A stretch of 64,000 bases of DNA from DTHT01 sp037444625 (GTDB lineage Bacteria > Acidobacteriota > Terriglobia > Bryobacterales > Bryobacteraceae): positions 1 to 64,000 of the forward strand of contig JBBIMA010000015.1 of the NCBI GenBank assembly GCA_037444625.1, written 5' to 3'. Positions 21,404 through 29,779 of this stretch are shown here, in pieces. The translations under genes and the position numbers were made by a program. Under the pieces are notes generated by a model that saw only the letters and a program-made list of their open reading frames with translations, did not search any database and was not told the DNA's origin. Each line of letters begins with the position of its first letter. The first letter of the stretch is position 1.

Positions 21404-24400
21404 TCAGAAGTCCACGCGCAGGTTGAACTGGATGACGCGGCTGAGGCCGCGCTGGGTGTTCACCATGCCAAAGTCGGCGCGAGTCGGATCCGTCACCGGC
21501 CCGGCGAAGTTGGTGTGATTGGTGGCGTTGAGCAGGTCCACGTCGAAGCTGGTGCGCAACCGCTCGGTGAAGCGGAAGACCCGCTTGATCTTGACGTCCC
21601 AGTTGCGGATGCCGTCCTCGCGCAGGCTGTCCAAGCGCGTGGGGAAGACCCGGACGTGGTAGGAGCCGGGCTGCATGGCGGTCCGGCCCTCGAAGCCCAC
21701 GAAGCCCTGCGGAACGGCCCCGGTTCCGGTGTAACGGATCGAGCCGTCGAACCAGCGGTGAATGTCCTTGGCGTGCAGCTCGTCGTGTTTGAACAGGTCC
21801 GCAATCTTCGAGATGTCGCCGTAGAAGAACCGGTTGCCCCAACCGGTCGGGGCGCCCATCTGGTACTGGTAGACCCAGCTAAGCTGCCAGCCGCCGATGA
21901 GATGCTGGATGGGATTCTGGGTGACCCACTTGCGCCCTTTGCCGAAGGGCAGCTCCCAGATGGCGCTCCAGACCGTACGGTGCGGCCGGATAGCGTCCTG
22001 GGGCCGGAAGGAAGGCCTGGAGTCAAACTCGTTGGCGTAGAAGTCCGACTCGCTGCCCTTGGACCAGGTGTACATCACGGCGGTCTGGAAGCCGCGGCTG
22101 AACCGCCGTTCCACCCGGAGCTGGATGTCGTGGTAGATGTTGATGCCGCGGATGTCCTTGTAAGCCAGTCCGGGCCGCAAGCCGCTGAGGCCGTTGATGT
22201 TGGGGAAGGCGCGCAGGAGCTGGTGCTTGCGGATGGTGGTGCCGGTGAAAAAGCCCAAGGTCCGCAGGTAGTTGTAGAGCTTGGGGTCGGAGCTCTGAAG
22301 CGAAGCCAGGTTGTTGATATTGAACGGGTTAGGTAGGCTGCGGTTCAAGTCGTCGTCCACGGCCTGATTGCGCGTCAGCCCATAAGCCCAGTATTGGGCG
22401 GGCAAGTAGCTGATGGTCTGGGAAACCGGGATGCGCGAGTGAGCTCCGTTGTAGGCCGCCTCGAAGACCATGTCGGTGGAAATCTCCCGCTGCATTCCGA
22501 AGCGGTAGCGCTGCTGCCAGGCCGGCTCGTAATCCCGCGGCACGAAGCTCCAGCCGCGTCCCTGGCGGATGATCGGGCCGAGGCTGTTGCCGTAAGGCGT
22601 GTCGAAGCGCGACCCGTCGGCGCGAACCGGGAAGGGATCCACCATCGGGTTGCGATTGGCGGCCAGGTTGGCGATGCTGCCCACGCCGCAGCAGAAAGTC
22701 AGACCCCGGTCGGTCGTGAGCACGGTCGAGGTCGCCTGGCTGAAGCCGTCCTGGTTGGGCCGGTCGTTGTTGGAGTTGAAAGTGTCGTAATACCAGCCGT
22801 AGCCGAAGCGGATCACGGTCTGGTCGTTGAGCTGGTACACCATGCCGATACGCGGCAGGAACAGGTGGTTGCCGTCGGTGAAGGTCTTGTAAGGCTGGCC
22901 CAGGTAGTAGGTGCCGCCGCGCACCTTGAACTGGGCGGCGGGCATCTCGGGGATGGGATTCTTGGCGTAGGCGGCCTCCACCAGGTCGGCGAAGGGCGGC
23001 TTGTAGTTGAAGTCGAAGCCGCCGGCGATGCCGCGGTTGAAGCGCTCGGTGATGCCCCCGATCCGTTCGTAGCGCAGGCCGAGCTGGAATTGGAGCTTCC
23101 GGGTGGCGCGCCAGTCGTCCTGGAAGAAAATGCCGCGGTAGCGGGTGCTCCAGATGGCGGTGTCATTGGTGGCAATGGAAATGCCGGAAGGCAGCCCCAT
23201 CATGAAGGCCGCCCAGCCCAGGCCGAGGTTGGAAGCGGTGGTCGTGTTATCGGCCTGGCGAACGTAGTTCTGGTTGAAGGTGAAGGTGCCCGAAGAGTAC
23301 CCCGGTCCGGCGGTGGTCGTCCAGTAACGGCGCTCCTGCCAGCCGTAGCGGAAGGAGTGCGAACCCTTCACCGTGGTGAAGTGGACGCGGGCTTCCCCGG
23401 TGGTGCCGCGGATGGTGATGGCGGGATAGGTCGAGCCGATCGTCTCGACTCCGCTGATAGCCATTTGGGGCAGGGTATGCCATTGGTCCGCCTTGGCGTC
23501 TAAATAGGCGGGCAGGCCTACGTCGGTCGGCTTGTACTTGGTCTGGATGGGCCGCTCGGCGCCCTCGTTGAAGCGCGTCCAGCTCAGGCCCAGATCCATG
23601 ACCGTGGTGTTCGACAGCGTCCAGATGTAGCTGCCGCCGCCGCCTTTGTTGATCCGGACCAGGCCGTTGGTGTGCAGGCCGCGCTTGGTTTCGTACGTCC
23701 AGTCGTACTCGTCGGCCAGCCGGTGGTTCCAATACCAGCGGGCGAACAGGCGCTGGCGCTCATTGAAGTTGTAATCCCAGCGATTCACGATCGAGTTGAA
23801 GCGCTCGTCCTTGGGCATGTTGACGGCGTAGTAGTTGTTGATGCCTTCGGGCGAGACCAGGCCGGGCACGTCGTTGGGCTTGGGATAGAGCGGCTCGTAA
23901 AACTTGTAGACCGGATTGAGGACGGGCACGCCCTTGTTGCCCGGGAACGGGGTGCGGACCACCCGGCCGCCGACCTGGCGCGCCGAGCGCGGATCGTAGA
24001 CGGTGTACTTGACGGCGTCAATGGCGAGCAAGTCGGAGAAGTCGCCCTGCCGCCAGGCCATCTTGGGCACGGTCCGGTTGATCGAGCTGGTGGTTTCGGC
24101 CTTCTTCTGGTAGATGCCGTTGTACTGGAAGTAGAAGAAGAACTTGTCGCGCCCGTTGTAAATCTTGGGAAGGCGGAAGGGCCCGCCCAGATCGAAGCCG
24201 AAGTCGTTCGAGCGCCCGGGCGCCTGCTTGGGGTCGCTCGACTTCTTCTTGCCCTCGCGGACGTCGCGCTCCCAGAGCAGGCGGGTGAAGTGCGGGGTGG
24301 CGTTCCAGCGCTGCTGCCAGTGCTGATCGAACAGAGAGCCGTGGTAGGTGTTGGTGCCCGCCTTGGTCATGACGTTGACCACGGCGCCGGAGGTGTAGCC

Positions 24401-25087
24401 GTAGGAGGCGTCAATGGCCAGAGTCTCCAGCTTGAATTCCTCGACCGCCTCGGAGGAAGGCACGAAGCCCACCCGGCGGCCGGTCCCAGTGACCGGCATG
24501 CCGTCAATGCTGTACTCGTTCGACCCTACCCCGCCCATGGTGTTGAAGGAGGAGGTTCCGGCGTTGTCGAACGGCCGCCGGTACTCGGGCTGGCCGGTCC
24601 AGTGCATGCCGGGGGCCAGCGTGGCCATGGCGAAGGGGTTCATGTCCGAGAAGGGCAGGTCCTGGATCTGGCGCGTGTCCACTACGCGCCCGCCCGAAGC
24701 CGTGGTGGTGTCCAGCAGCGGCGCCTGCGCGACGACCTCGACGGTCTCGGCGATCTGGCCCACCTGCAACTGCAAGGTGATGTTCAAGCGCCCGGCCACC
24801 TGAAGCACCAGCCCGGTTTGCAGCGAGCGTTTGAAGCCCGGCGCCTCGGCGGCCACCGAGTAAGGGCCGGGATTGAGCAGGCTGACTTCGAAGTAGCCGG
24901 TCTCGTTGGTTACGGTCCGGCTGCTGACGTTGGTTTCCGTGTTGGTGATGGTGACGGAGGCGTTGGGGATGACCGCGCCTTGCGGGTCCACCACGCGTCC
25001 GGAGATGGTGCCGCGCGGATCCTGCGCCAGACACAGGCCCGCGAGCATGACAAGGATGGCAAGCAAACAAAGCAACTGGCGAGACAT
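21404..25087 (-). CDS. Oar-like TonB-dependent receptor with N-terminal carboxypeptidase-regulatory domain
   Basis: This is a 1227-residue outer-membrane receptor. It has a signal peptide (MSRQLLCLLAILVMLAGLCLA), then a carboxypeptidase-regulatory-like beta-sandwich (GTISGRVVDPQGAVIPNASV to PYSVAAEAPGF, about 25-90). A plug domain with VVDTRQIQDLPFSDMNP follows, then a long beta-barrel ending in a terminal phenylalanine (FNLRVDF). Acidobacterial genomes carry many such paralogues, presumed to import oligosaccharides or other large nutrients; the substrate cannot be read here. The start at ATG 25087 has a GGGAGAAAGGGA site. A near-consensus promoter lies about 100 bases upstream. Confidence 0.92.
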   Translation of the reverse strand: MSRQLLCLLAILVMLAGLCLAQDPRGTISGRVVDPQGAVIPNASVTITNTETNVSSRTVTNETGYFEVSLLNPGPYSVAAEAPGFKRSLQTGLVLQVAGRLNITLQLQVGQIAETVEVVAQAPLLDTTTASGGRVVDTRQIQDLPFSDMNPFAMATLAPGMHWTGQPEYRRPFDNAGTSSFNTMGGVGSNEYSIDGMPVTGTGRRVGFVPSSEAVEEFKLETLAIDASYGYTSGAVVNVMTKAGTNTYHGSLFDQHWQQRWNATPHFTRLLWERDVREGKKKSSDPKQAPGRSNDFGFDLGGPFRLPKIYNGRDKFFFYFQYNGIYQKKAETTSSINRTVPKMAWRQGDFSDLLAIDAVKYTVYDPRSARQVGGRVVRTPFPGNKGVPVLNPVYKFYEPLYPKPNDVPGLVSPEGINNYYAVNMPKDERFNSIVNRWDYNFNERQRLFARWYWNHRLADEYDWTYETKRGLHTNGLVRINKGGGGSYIWTLSNTTVMDLGLSWTRFNEGAERPIQTKYKPTDVGLPAYLDAKADQWHTLPQMAISGVETIGSTYPAITIRGTTGEARVHFTTVKGSHSFRYGWQERRYWTTTAGPGYSSGTFTFNQNYVRQADNTTTASNLGLGWAAFMMGLPSGISIATNDTAIWSTRYRGIFFQDDWRATRKLQFQLGLRYERIGGITERFNRGIAGGFDFNYKPPFADLVEAAYAKNPIPEMPAAQFKVRGGTYYLGQPYKTFTDGNHLFLPRIGMVYQLNDQTVIRFGYGWYYDTFNSNNDRPNQDGFSQATSTVLTTDRGLTFCCGVGSIANLAANRNPMVDPFPVRADGSRFDTPYGNSLGPIIRQGRGWSFVPRDYEPAWQQRYRFGMQREISTDMVFEAAYNGAHSRIPVSQTISYLPAQYWAYGLTRNQAVDDDLNRSLPNPFNINNLASLQSSDPKLYNYLRTLGFFTGTTIRKHQLLRAFPNINGLSGLRPGLAYKDIRGINIYHDIQLRVERRFSRGFQTAVMYTWSKGSESDFYANEFDSRPSFRPQDAIRPHRTVWSAIWELPFGKGRKWVTQNPIQHLIGGWQLSWVYQYQMGAPTGWGNRFFYGDISKIADLFKHDELHAKDIHRWFDGSIRYTGTGAVPQGFVGFEGRTAMQPGSYHVRVFPTRLDSLREDGIRNWDVKIKRVFRFTERLRTSFDVDLLNATNHTNFAGPVTDPTRADFGMVNTQRGLSRVIQFNLRVDF

Positions 25088-25184
25088 TCCCTTTCTCCCG
25101 TAGGAAATTGCGGGGCCCAACCCCCGGGATTCAGACTAACCGTCTCGGCCCAAGGCCGAACCAGCCGGCCTCGAATCCAAAAGC

Positions 25185-25213
25185 AGTATATGCCAGGCGC
25201 GCGGCGGCGTCAA
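25185..25213 (-). promoter_or_regulatory. Near-consensus sigma-70 promoter for the TonB receptor
   Basis: On the minus strand TTGACG (25208-25213) and TATACT (25185-25190) are exactly 17 bases apart. The predicted start of transcription is near 25178, giving an untranslated leader of about 90 bases with a GC-rich inverted repeat around CGGCC/GGCCG. Confidence 0.7.
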
Positions 25214-25292
25214 CCTTGGGCGGCCTTTGCCGGAGGGCTTCAGACCGCCATGGGGAGCGCTGCGGGGCGTGCTCTGCGCAAGCCGGTGAGGG

Positions 25293-25322
25293 TTGCCCGC
25301 CCGCAGGGTTTGCCCGTAAAAT
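25293..25322 (+). promoter_or_regulatory. Promoter upstream of hrcA
   Basis: TTGCCC (25293-25298) and TAAAAT (25317-25322) are 18 bases apart, with a predicted leader of about 26 bases to ATG 25355. No CIRCE inverted repeat is visible here. Confidence 0.5.
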
Positions 25323-25354
25323 GAGAATCGGGCGGTGGCCCGGCGGGGTTCGGC

Positions 25355-26392
25355 ATGCTCCGGCAGACGGCTCTGACGCCTCGCAACGCGGAGATCCTGC
25401 ACTCGATCGTGGAGACCTATATCCAGACGGGCCAGCCTGTGGCTTCGCGGACGATCTCGCGTCGCACCAAGACCGGTTTGAGCGCCGCCTCGATCCGCAA
25501 CGTGATGGCGGACCTCTCCGAGGAGGGATATCTGGAGCAGCCGCACACCTCGGCGGGGCGGGTCCCGACCGAGAAGGCCTTCCGGCTCTACGTGCAGTCG
25601 CTGGGGGCGGGCCGCCTGCGCGCCTCTGAGTTGGAGCGGCTGCGGGCGGAATTCCGCGGGGTGGAGACGATCGAGGGGCGGGCGGAACGCTCCTCGCACG
25701 TGCTGACCGAGCTGACGGGCAACGTGGGGATCGCGGCCACCGTTCCGGCCGCCAGCCAGACGCTGCACCAGGTGGAGATCCTCTCGCTGGCGGAGCGGCG
25801 GATCCTGATGATCGTGGTCACCCGGGACGGGACGGTGCGGGAGAGGGTGGTCACGCTGGAAGAGACGCTCAGCCAGCAGGAGCTGGACTCGATCCGTAAC
25901 TACTTGAACTGGAACTTCAGCGGCTGGGTTCTGGAGGAGGCGCGGCGGGAGTTGGCGCGGCGGCTGGAGCAGGATAGCGCCGCCTATGACGCCATCCTGC
26001 GCCGGCTGGCGTTGTTGCGGGCCAAGGGCCTGCTCGAGTTCCAACTGACCCCGGCCATGTACGTGGAGGGCGTGGCGAATCTGGTGGGTCTGGACTTGCA
26101 CCTGACGCGGGAGAAGCTGCGGGAGCTGGTCCGGGCCTTGGAAGAGAAGAAGCGGGTGCTCCAGATTCTGGATCGCTTCCTGGAGAAGCCGTCCGGTCAA
26201 GTGGAGGTGTGCGTGGGCTTGGGCGAGGTGCACCCCAGCATGAAGGCGCTCTCCCTGATCGGCCTGCAAGTGATCCTGCCGGGAGGGGCGTCCGCGAGGA
26301 TCGCGGTGCTGGGCCCCCTGCGCATGAACTACGAGAAGGTGATCTCGGCGGTGCTCCACGTGGGCGATGCCTTCCGCAGCGTTCCTGCTTGA
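25355..26392 (+). CDS. hrcA: Heat-inducible transcription repressor
   Basis: HrcA represses chaperone operons by binding the CIRCE element. The 345-residue protein starts with a winged helix (LTPRNAEILHSIVETYIQTG, then TGLSAASIRNVMADLSEEGY and HTSAGRVPTEKAFRLYV) and continues with the GAF-like dimerisation region typical of the family. It is the first gene of hrcA-grpE-dnaJ. The start at ATG 25355 has only a weak purine-rich site. No CIRCE sequence was found upstream of this operon or of groES in this window, so its target sites lie elsewhere or are diverged. Confidence 0.93.
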   Translation: MLRQTALTPRNAEILHSIVETYIQTGQPVASRTISRRTKTGLSAASIRNVMADLSEEGYLEQPHTSAGRVPTEKAFRLYVQSLGAGRLRASELERLRAEFRGVETIEGRAERSSHVLTELTGNVGIAATVPAASQTLHQVEILSLAERRILMIVVTRDGTVRERVVTLEETLSQQELDSIRNYLNWNFSGWVLEEARRELARRLEQDSAAYDAILRRLALLRAKGLLEFQLTPAMYVEGVANLVGLDLHLTREKLRELVRALEEKKRVLQILDRFLEKPSGQVEVCVGLGEVHPSMKALSLIGLQVILPGGASARIAVLGPLRMNYEKVISAVLHVGDAFRSVPA

Positions 26393-26451
26393 GGCGGCCT
26401 GAAGCAGGGGGCGGCAGCGATTGCTACCCTGAAGGAGAGTGGTGTCGCATC

Positions 26452-27072
26452 ATGTCCGATAACGATCATGTCGGGGATTCCGGCCTTCCGCTGGCGGAGC
26501 CTGCGGCCGGAGAACCTGAGAGCCCTGCGCCGTCCGAGCAGGCCGTCCGGGAAGGGGCGGCAGCAGAGGCCGCGCCCGCCGACGCCGTCGAACTCCAGGA
26601 TCCCGCCGCCCTGCTGGCCGGCCTTTCGGCCGAGCGCGACGAACTGGCCCGCCAGCGCGATGAGTACTACGAGCTGTTGCTCCGGCGCAGCGCCGAGTTC
26701 GAGAACTACCGCCGCCGGGTGGAACGGGAGCGCCGGGAACTGCTGGAGTTCGCGGGCATGGAGACGGTGCGCGAGTTGCTCCCGATCCTGGACGATTTCG
26801 AGCGGGCCTTGAAGGTGGAGTCAGCCGACCGGGACTACGTGCGGGGGGTCGAGCTGATCTACCAGCGCCTGCTGGAGACGCTCAAGAAGCTGGGCCTGGA
26901 GCCGATAGCCTGCCAGGGGGAGAAATTCGATCCCCACCGCCACGAGGCGGTGGAGATGACCCCCAGCGAGGAGATCGAGGACCACACGGTGATCGAGGAA
27001 TACCGCCGCGGGTACAATTTTAGGGGAAGACTGCTGCGGCCGGCGATGGTGAAGGTGGCCGTCAAACCCTGA
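26452..27072 (+). CDS. grpE: Nucleotide exchange factor GrpE
   Basis: GrpE releases ADP from DnaK. The 206-residue protein has an acidic, Ala/Pro-rich N-terminal tail, a long helix (AELLAGLSAERDEL-like region to FENYRRRVERERREL) and the C-terminal beta-wing with GEKFDPHRHEAV and RGYNFRGRLLRPAMVKV. I chose ATG 26452, which has an AAGGAGAG site upstream. The frame is open farther back into hrcA, but those residues are foreign to GrpE. The gene is 59 bases after hrcA and four bases before dnaJ. The dnaK gene usually found between grpE and dnaJ is missing. Confidence 0.93.
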   Translation: MSDNDHVGDSGLPLAEPAAGEPESPAPSEQAVREGAAAEAAPADAVELQDPAALLAGLSAERDELARQRDEYYELLLRRSAEFENYRRRVERERRELLEFAGMETVRELLPILDDFERALKVESADRDYVRGVELIYQRLLETLKKLGLEPIACQGEKFDPHRHEAVEMTPSEEIEDHTVIEEYRRGYNFRGRLLRPAMVKVAVKP

Positions 27073-27076
27073 ACGG

Positions 27077-28198
27077 ATGGCTGTGGCCAAGCGAGATTAC
27101 TATGAAGTCCTGGGCGTAGGCCGCAATGCCACCCAGGATGAGCTCAAGAGCGCCTACCGCAAGATGGCGCTGCGCTACCACCCCGACCGCAACCCCGGCG
27201 ACAAGGAGGCGGAAGAGAAATTCAAGGAGGCGGCCGAGGCCTATAGCGTGCTCAGCGACCCGCAGAAGCGGGCCGTCTACGACCGCTACGGCCACCAGGG
27301 GCTGACCGGAGCGGCCGCTCCCGGCTTCGATCCCACCATCTTCGCCGACTTCAGCGACATCCTGGGCGACCTGTTCGGCTTCGAGGACTTCTTCGGCGGC
27401 GGCAGCCGCCGGCGGCGCACCCGGCCGCAGCGGGGCGAGGACCTGCGCTACGACCTGGAGATCAGCTTCGAAGACGCCATGCGCGGCCTGACGGCGGAGA
27501 TCCAAATCCCCCGCCAGGAGACTTGCTACCGCTGCCAGGGCCGCGGGGCCGAACCGGCCGACATCGCTCCCTGTCCGACCTGCCGGGGGCGCGGCGAGCT
27601 GGTCTATCAGCAAGGCTTCCTTTCCATCCGCCGCACCTGCACCCATTGCAGCGGTACGGGACAGGTGGCCCGCAAGGCGTGCGGCCATTGCCGCGGGCAG
27701 GGCTGGGTGCAGAGCGAGCGCAAACTGAAGGTCAACATCCCGCCCGGCGTGGACACAGGCACCCATCTCCGTCTGGCCCAGGAAGGCCAGCCGGGCGCCC
27801 ACGGCGGCCCGCCCGGCGACCTCTACGTGGTGCTCACCGTCAAAGAGCACCCCTTCTTCGAGCGGCGCGAGAACGACCTGCACTGCACCATCCCCCTCAA
27901 CGTGGCTCAAGCCGCCCTGGGCACCGAGATCGAAGTGCCCACCCTGGACGGGCCGGAGACCCTCCAGATCCCTGAGGGCACGCAGAGCGGCGCCGTCTTC
28001 CGGCTGCGCAATCGGGGCGCGCCCCGGCTCAACGGCCACGGGCGGGGCGACCTCTACGTCCACGTCGAGGTGAAAGTCCCCTCCCGGCTGACCCGAGAGC
28101 AGCGCCGGCTGTTCGAGCAGTTGCGCGAGACTCTGCCGGCGGACAACCAACCCAAGCCCAAGGGCCTGTTCGAGAAGGTCAAGGACTACTTCATGTAG
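27077..28198 (+). CDS. dnaJ: Chaperone DnaJ (type I Hsp40)
   Basis: DnaJ delivers unfolded clients to DnaK and stimulates its ATPase. The 373-residue protein has the full type I layout: J-domain with the HPD tripeptide (RYHPDRNPG), a Gly/Phe-rich linker (FGFEDFFGGGS), four CxxCxGxG zinc motifs (CYRCQGRG, CPTCRGRG, CTHCSGTG, CGHCRGQG) and the C-terminal peptide-binding domains. It starts four bases after the grpE stop and closes the operon. The partner dnaK must lie outside the window. Confidence 0.95.
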   Translation: MAVAKRDYYEVLGVGRNATQDELKSAYRKMALRYHPDRNPGDKEAEEKFKEAAEAYSVLSDPQKRAVYDRYGHQGLTGAAAPGFDPTIFADFSDILGDLFGFEDFFGGGSRRRRTRPQRGEDLRYDLEISFEDAMRGLTAEIQIPRQETCYRCQGRGAEPADIAPCPTCRGRGELVYQQGFLSIRRTCTHCSGTGQVARKACGHCRGQGWVQSERKLKVNIPPGVDTGTHLRLAQEGQPGAHGGPPGDLYVVLTVKEHPFFERRENDLHCTIPLNVAQAALGTEIEVPTLDGPETLQIPEGTQSGAVFRLRNRGAPRLNGHGRGDLYVHVEVKVPSRLTREQRRLFEQLRETLPADNQPKPKGLFEKVKDYFM

Positions 28199-28225
28199 CC
28201 CGCCCGTGCGGGGGCTGGGCCGGAG

Positions 28226-29155
28226 TCAGCGTCGCAGCACGCGAATCGAGCCGTTGGAAGTGGCGAGCTCGATCGCCGGGCCCCCGCCGGCGATGTCACC
28301 CTCGAGGAAGTTCTTGCCGCTGGTGCGGGTCAACACCGGCAGATCCGAGTGAATCGAGCCGTTCGAGGTGACGGCTCTCAGGCGGGCCTTGGCGGACTCG
28401 GGCAGCCACAAGGTGATGGAGGCGTTGCTGGTGACGGCGCGGATCTCGTTGTCCTGGAAGGCGTCCAGGGTCAGCTCGATGCTGCCGTGGGAGGTTTCCA
28501 GCTTCAGCAGCCGGCGCGCAGCGGGCTTGGCCAGCCGGGCGTAGATGCCGGCGTTGGAGGTGACGGCCTCCAGGGCTCCCTCCAACCGCTCCAGGCGGAT
28601 GCTGCCGTTGGAGGTGCGCAGGAGGGCGTCGCCGCTGAGCTGATCGGCGTGGATGGAGGCGTTGCTGGTTCGGGCTTCCAGGCGGCCTTGGATCCTGCGC
28701 AAGGTGACGGAGCCGTTGGAGGTTCCCAGGCGCGAGGCGCCGCGCACGTCTTCGACCCGGATGGAGCCGTTCGAGGTGGCGATGCGCTCGAGCTCGACCT
28801 GCTGCGGCACGCGCAGCACGTAACGGGCGCCCATGCCGCGCCGCCTCTCGGGCCGGAGGGTGCGGATGCGGACGGCGTCGGAGGCGGCGTTGACCTCGAT
28901 CTTGACCTCCCGCAGGTCGGCTTGTGTGGCGGCATACTTCTGGCCCGTGATGCGCACCTCATCCTTTTCCCAGCCCAGGATTTCGACCGGCCCGTTGAAG
29001 CTTTCCAGCTCCAGCGTGCCGCCCGGCTTCAAGGGATAGCTATAGCTGAAGTCCTCGCGGAAACGCGCCGCATCGTGCAGGACGTCCTCCAGCTCGCAGC
29101 CCGCGGGAGCGAGCATCAGGGGCAGGGCCGCCAGACACACACCGCGCCAGCGCAT
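28226..29155 (-). CDS. DUF4097-type repeat lipoprotein
   Basis: The protein of about 309 residues has a short signal ending in LAPAGC, a plausible lipobox, so it may be lipid-anchored. The body consists of about nine repeats centred on TSNGSI or TSNASI, spaced roughly 18-25 residues apart, as in DUF4097 putative adhesins, and it is predicted to form a beta-solenoid. Its function is unknown; relatives are found near anti-sigma factors or as surface proteins. I chose ATG 29155, which has a GAGGTG site six bases upstream; an upstream in-frame GTG at 29164 is possible. A TATAGT box lies at 29175-29180. Confidence 0.8.
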   Translation of the reverse strand: MRWRGVCLAALPLMLAPAGCELEDVLHDAARFREDFSYSYPLKPGGTLELESFNGPVEILGWEKDEVRITGQKYAATQADLREVKIEVNAASDAVRIRTLRPERRRGMGARYVLRVPQQVELERIATSNGSIRVEDVRGASRLGTSNGSVTLRRIQGRLEARTSNASIHADQLSGDALLRTSNGSIRLERLEGALEAVTSNAGIYARLAKPAARRLLKLETSHGSIELTLDAFQDNEIRAVTSNASITLWLPESAKARLRAVTSNGSIHSDLPVLTRTSGKNFLEGDIAGGGPAIELATSNGSIRVLRR

Positions 29156-29174
29156 AGAATGCACCTCACGGGCA

Positions 29175-29180
29175 ACTATA
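29175..29180 (-). promoter_or_regulatory. -10 box for the DUF4097 gene
   Basis: TATAGT on the minus strand predicts transcription from about 29168. That leaves a leader of about 13 bases to ATG 29155 that includes the GAGGTG ribosome binding site, or about four bases to GTG 29164. Confidence 0.45.
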
Positions 29181-29288
29181 CGGAAGAGGCGGGCTTTTGT
29201 TCCCTGCTTTTTTGGAGGGGTGCGCGCCCCCCCGGGGGCGGGGGGGGGTTAAAGAGAGTGTAGGGGTGGGGCGGCAACACCCGATGGG

Positions 29289-29298
29289 NNNNNNNNNN
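29289..29298. other. Assembly gap (10 N)
   Basis: Ten undetermined bases join two contigs. Their true number may differ. Both flanks are extreme in GC content: a C7G5 palindrome and a nine-G run on the left, and hairpins plus a 16-base GC palindrome on the right. Confidence 0.99.
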
Positions 29299-29300
29299 CG

Positions 29301-29316
29301 CCGCCGTTCGCGGCGG
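29301..29316 (-). terminator. Possible terminator hairpin downstream of the cold shock gene
   Basis: CCGCCG and CGGCGG form a perfect six-base-pair stem around a four-base loop, about 42 bases after the stop of the cold shock gene. A second perfect palindrome of 16 bases lies at 29334-29349. There is no T-tract, so termination is only a suggestion. Confidence 0.4.
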
Positions 29317-29357
29317 TCTCCGCGGCGGTCCGGGCGCCCCCGGGGGCGCGCGGCGGT

Positions 29358-29561
29358 TTACAGGATCTTGACGTCTTCGGCCTGCAAGCCCTTAGGGCCT
29401 TTGCGGATGGAGAATTCCACCTGCGTGCCCTCGTCCAGGCTGCGATAGCCGCTCATTTGGATGGCGGAATAGTGGACGAACACGTCCTCCCCGGATTCCC
29501 TCTGAATGAACCCGAATCCCTTGGCCGCGTTGAACCACTTGACAATACCTTTTTCCTTCAT
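29358..29561 (-). CDS. Cold shock protein (CspA family)
   Basis: This small RNA chaperone consists of one OB-fold cold shock domain. The 67 residues begin MKEKGIVKWFNAAKGFGFIQ, which contains RNP1 (KGFGFIQ). RNP2 (VFVHYSAI) follows, and the protein ends at KIL. The start at ATG 29561 has a GGAAGAAG site upstream. The region upstream is about 215 bases long and could give a leader of about 107 bases from a TATGCT box, as seen for cold-regulated csp genes elsewhere. Confidence 0.95.
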   Translation of the reverse strand: MKEKGIVKWFNAAKGFGFIQRESGEDVFVHYSAIQMSGYRSLDEGTQVEFSIRKGPKGLQAEDVKIL

Positions 29562-29674
29562 TGGATGCTTCTTCCTTTTACTGATGTTGCGGAGTGCGAA
29601 GCGCCTCCCCGCCGGCCTGCGCGCCGCTAAGGGATTCGCTCAAGCTCGAGGCGAGACGTCCAAACTCTGCTTCC

Positions 29675-29680
29675 AGCATA
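29675..29680 (-). promoter_or_regulatory. Possible -10 box of the cold shock gene with a long leader
   Basis: TATGCT on the minus strand would start transcription near 29668 and produce a leader of about 107 bases. The -35 region is weak. The rest of the space between the csp start and pcm (29562-29779) shows nothing else I can name. Confidence 0.3.
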
Positions 29681-29779
29681 GCACATCGGCGCCTCGGCGG
29701 CAGCCCGGCAGACAAGAATGTCACGGGGCGAAGCGACTGGCCGCGCAGAGGCCGTGGCGGGCCGGCGGCCGGAGGGGCT

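Noticed and set aside
25088..25354. Possible CIRCE element near hrcA
   Set aside because: No TTAGCACTC/GAGTGCTAA-like repeat was found here or upstream of groES; the inverted repeats seen are GC-rich and unrelated.
29578..29679. 33-codon frame upstream of the cold shock gene on the minus strand
   Set aside because: Its ATG lies inside the proposed -10 box, so it would not be transcribed from it. There is no ribosome binding site and no recognisable product.
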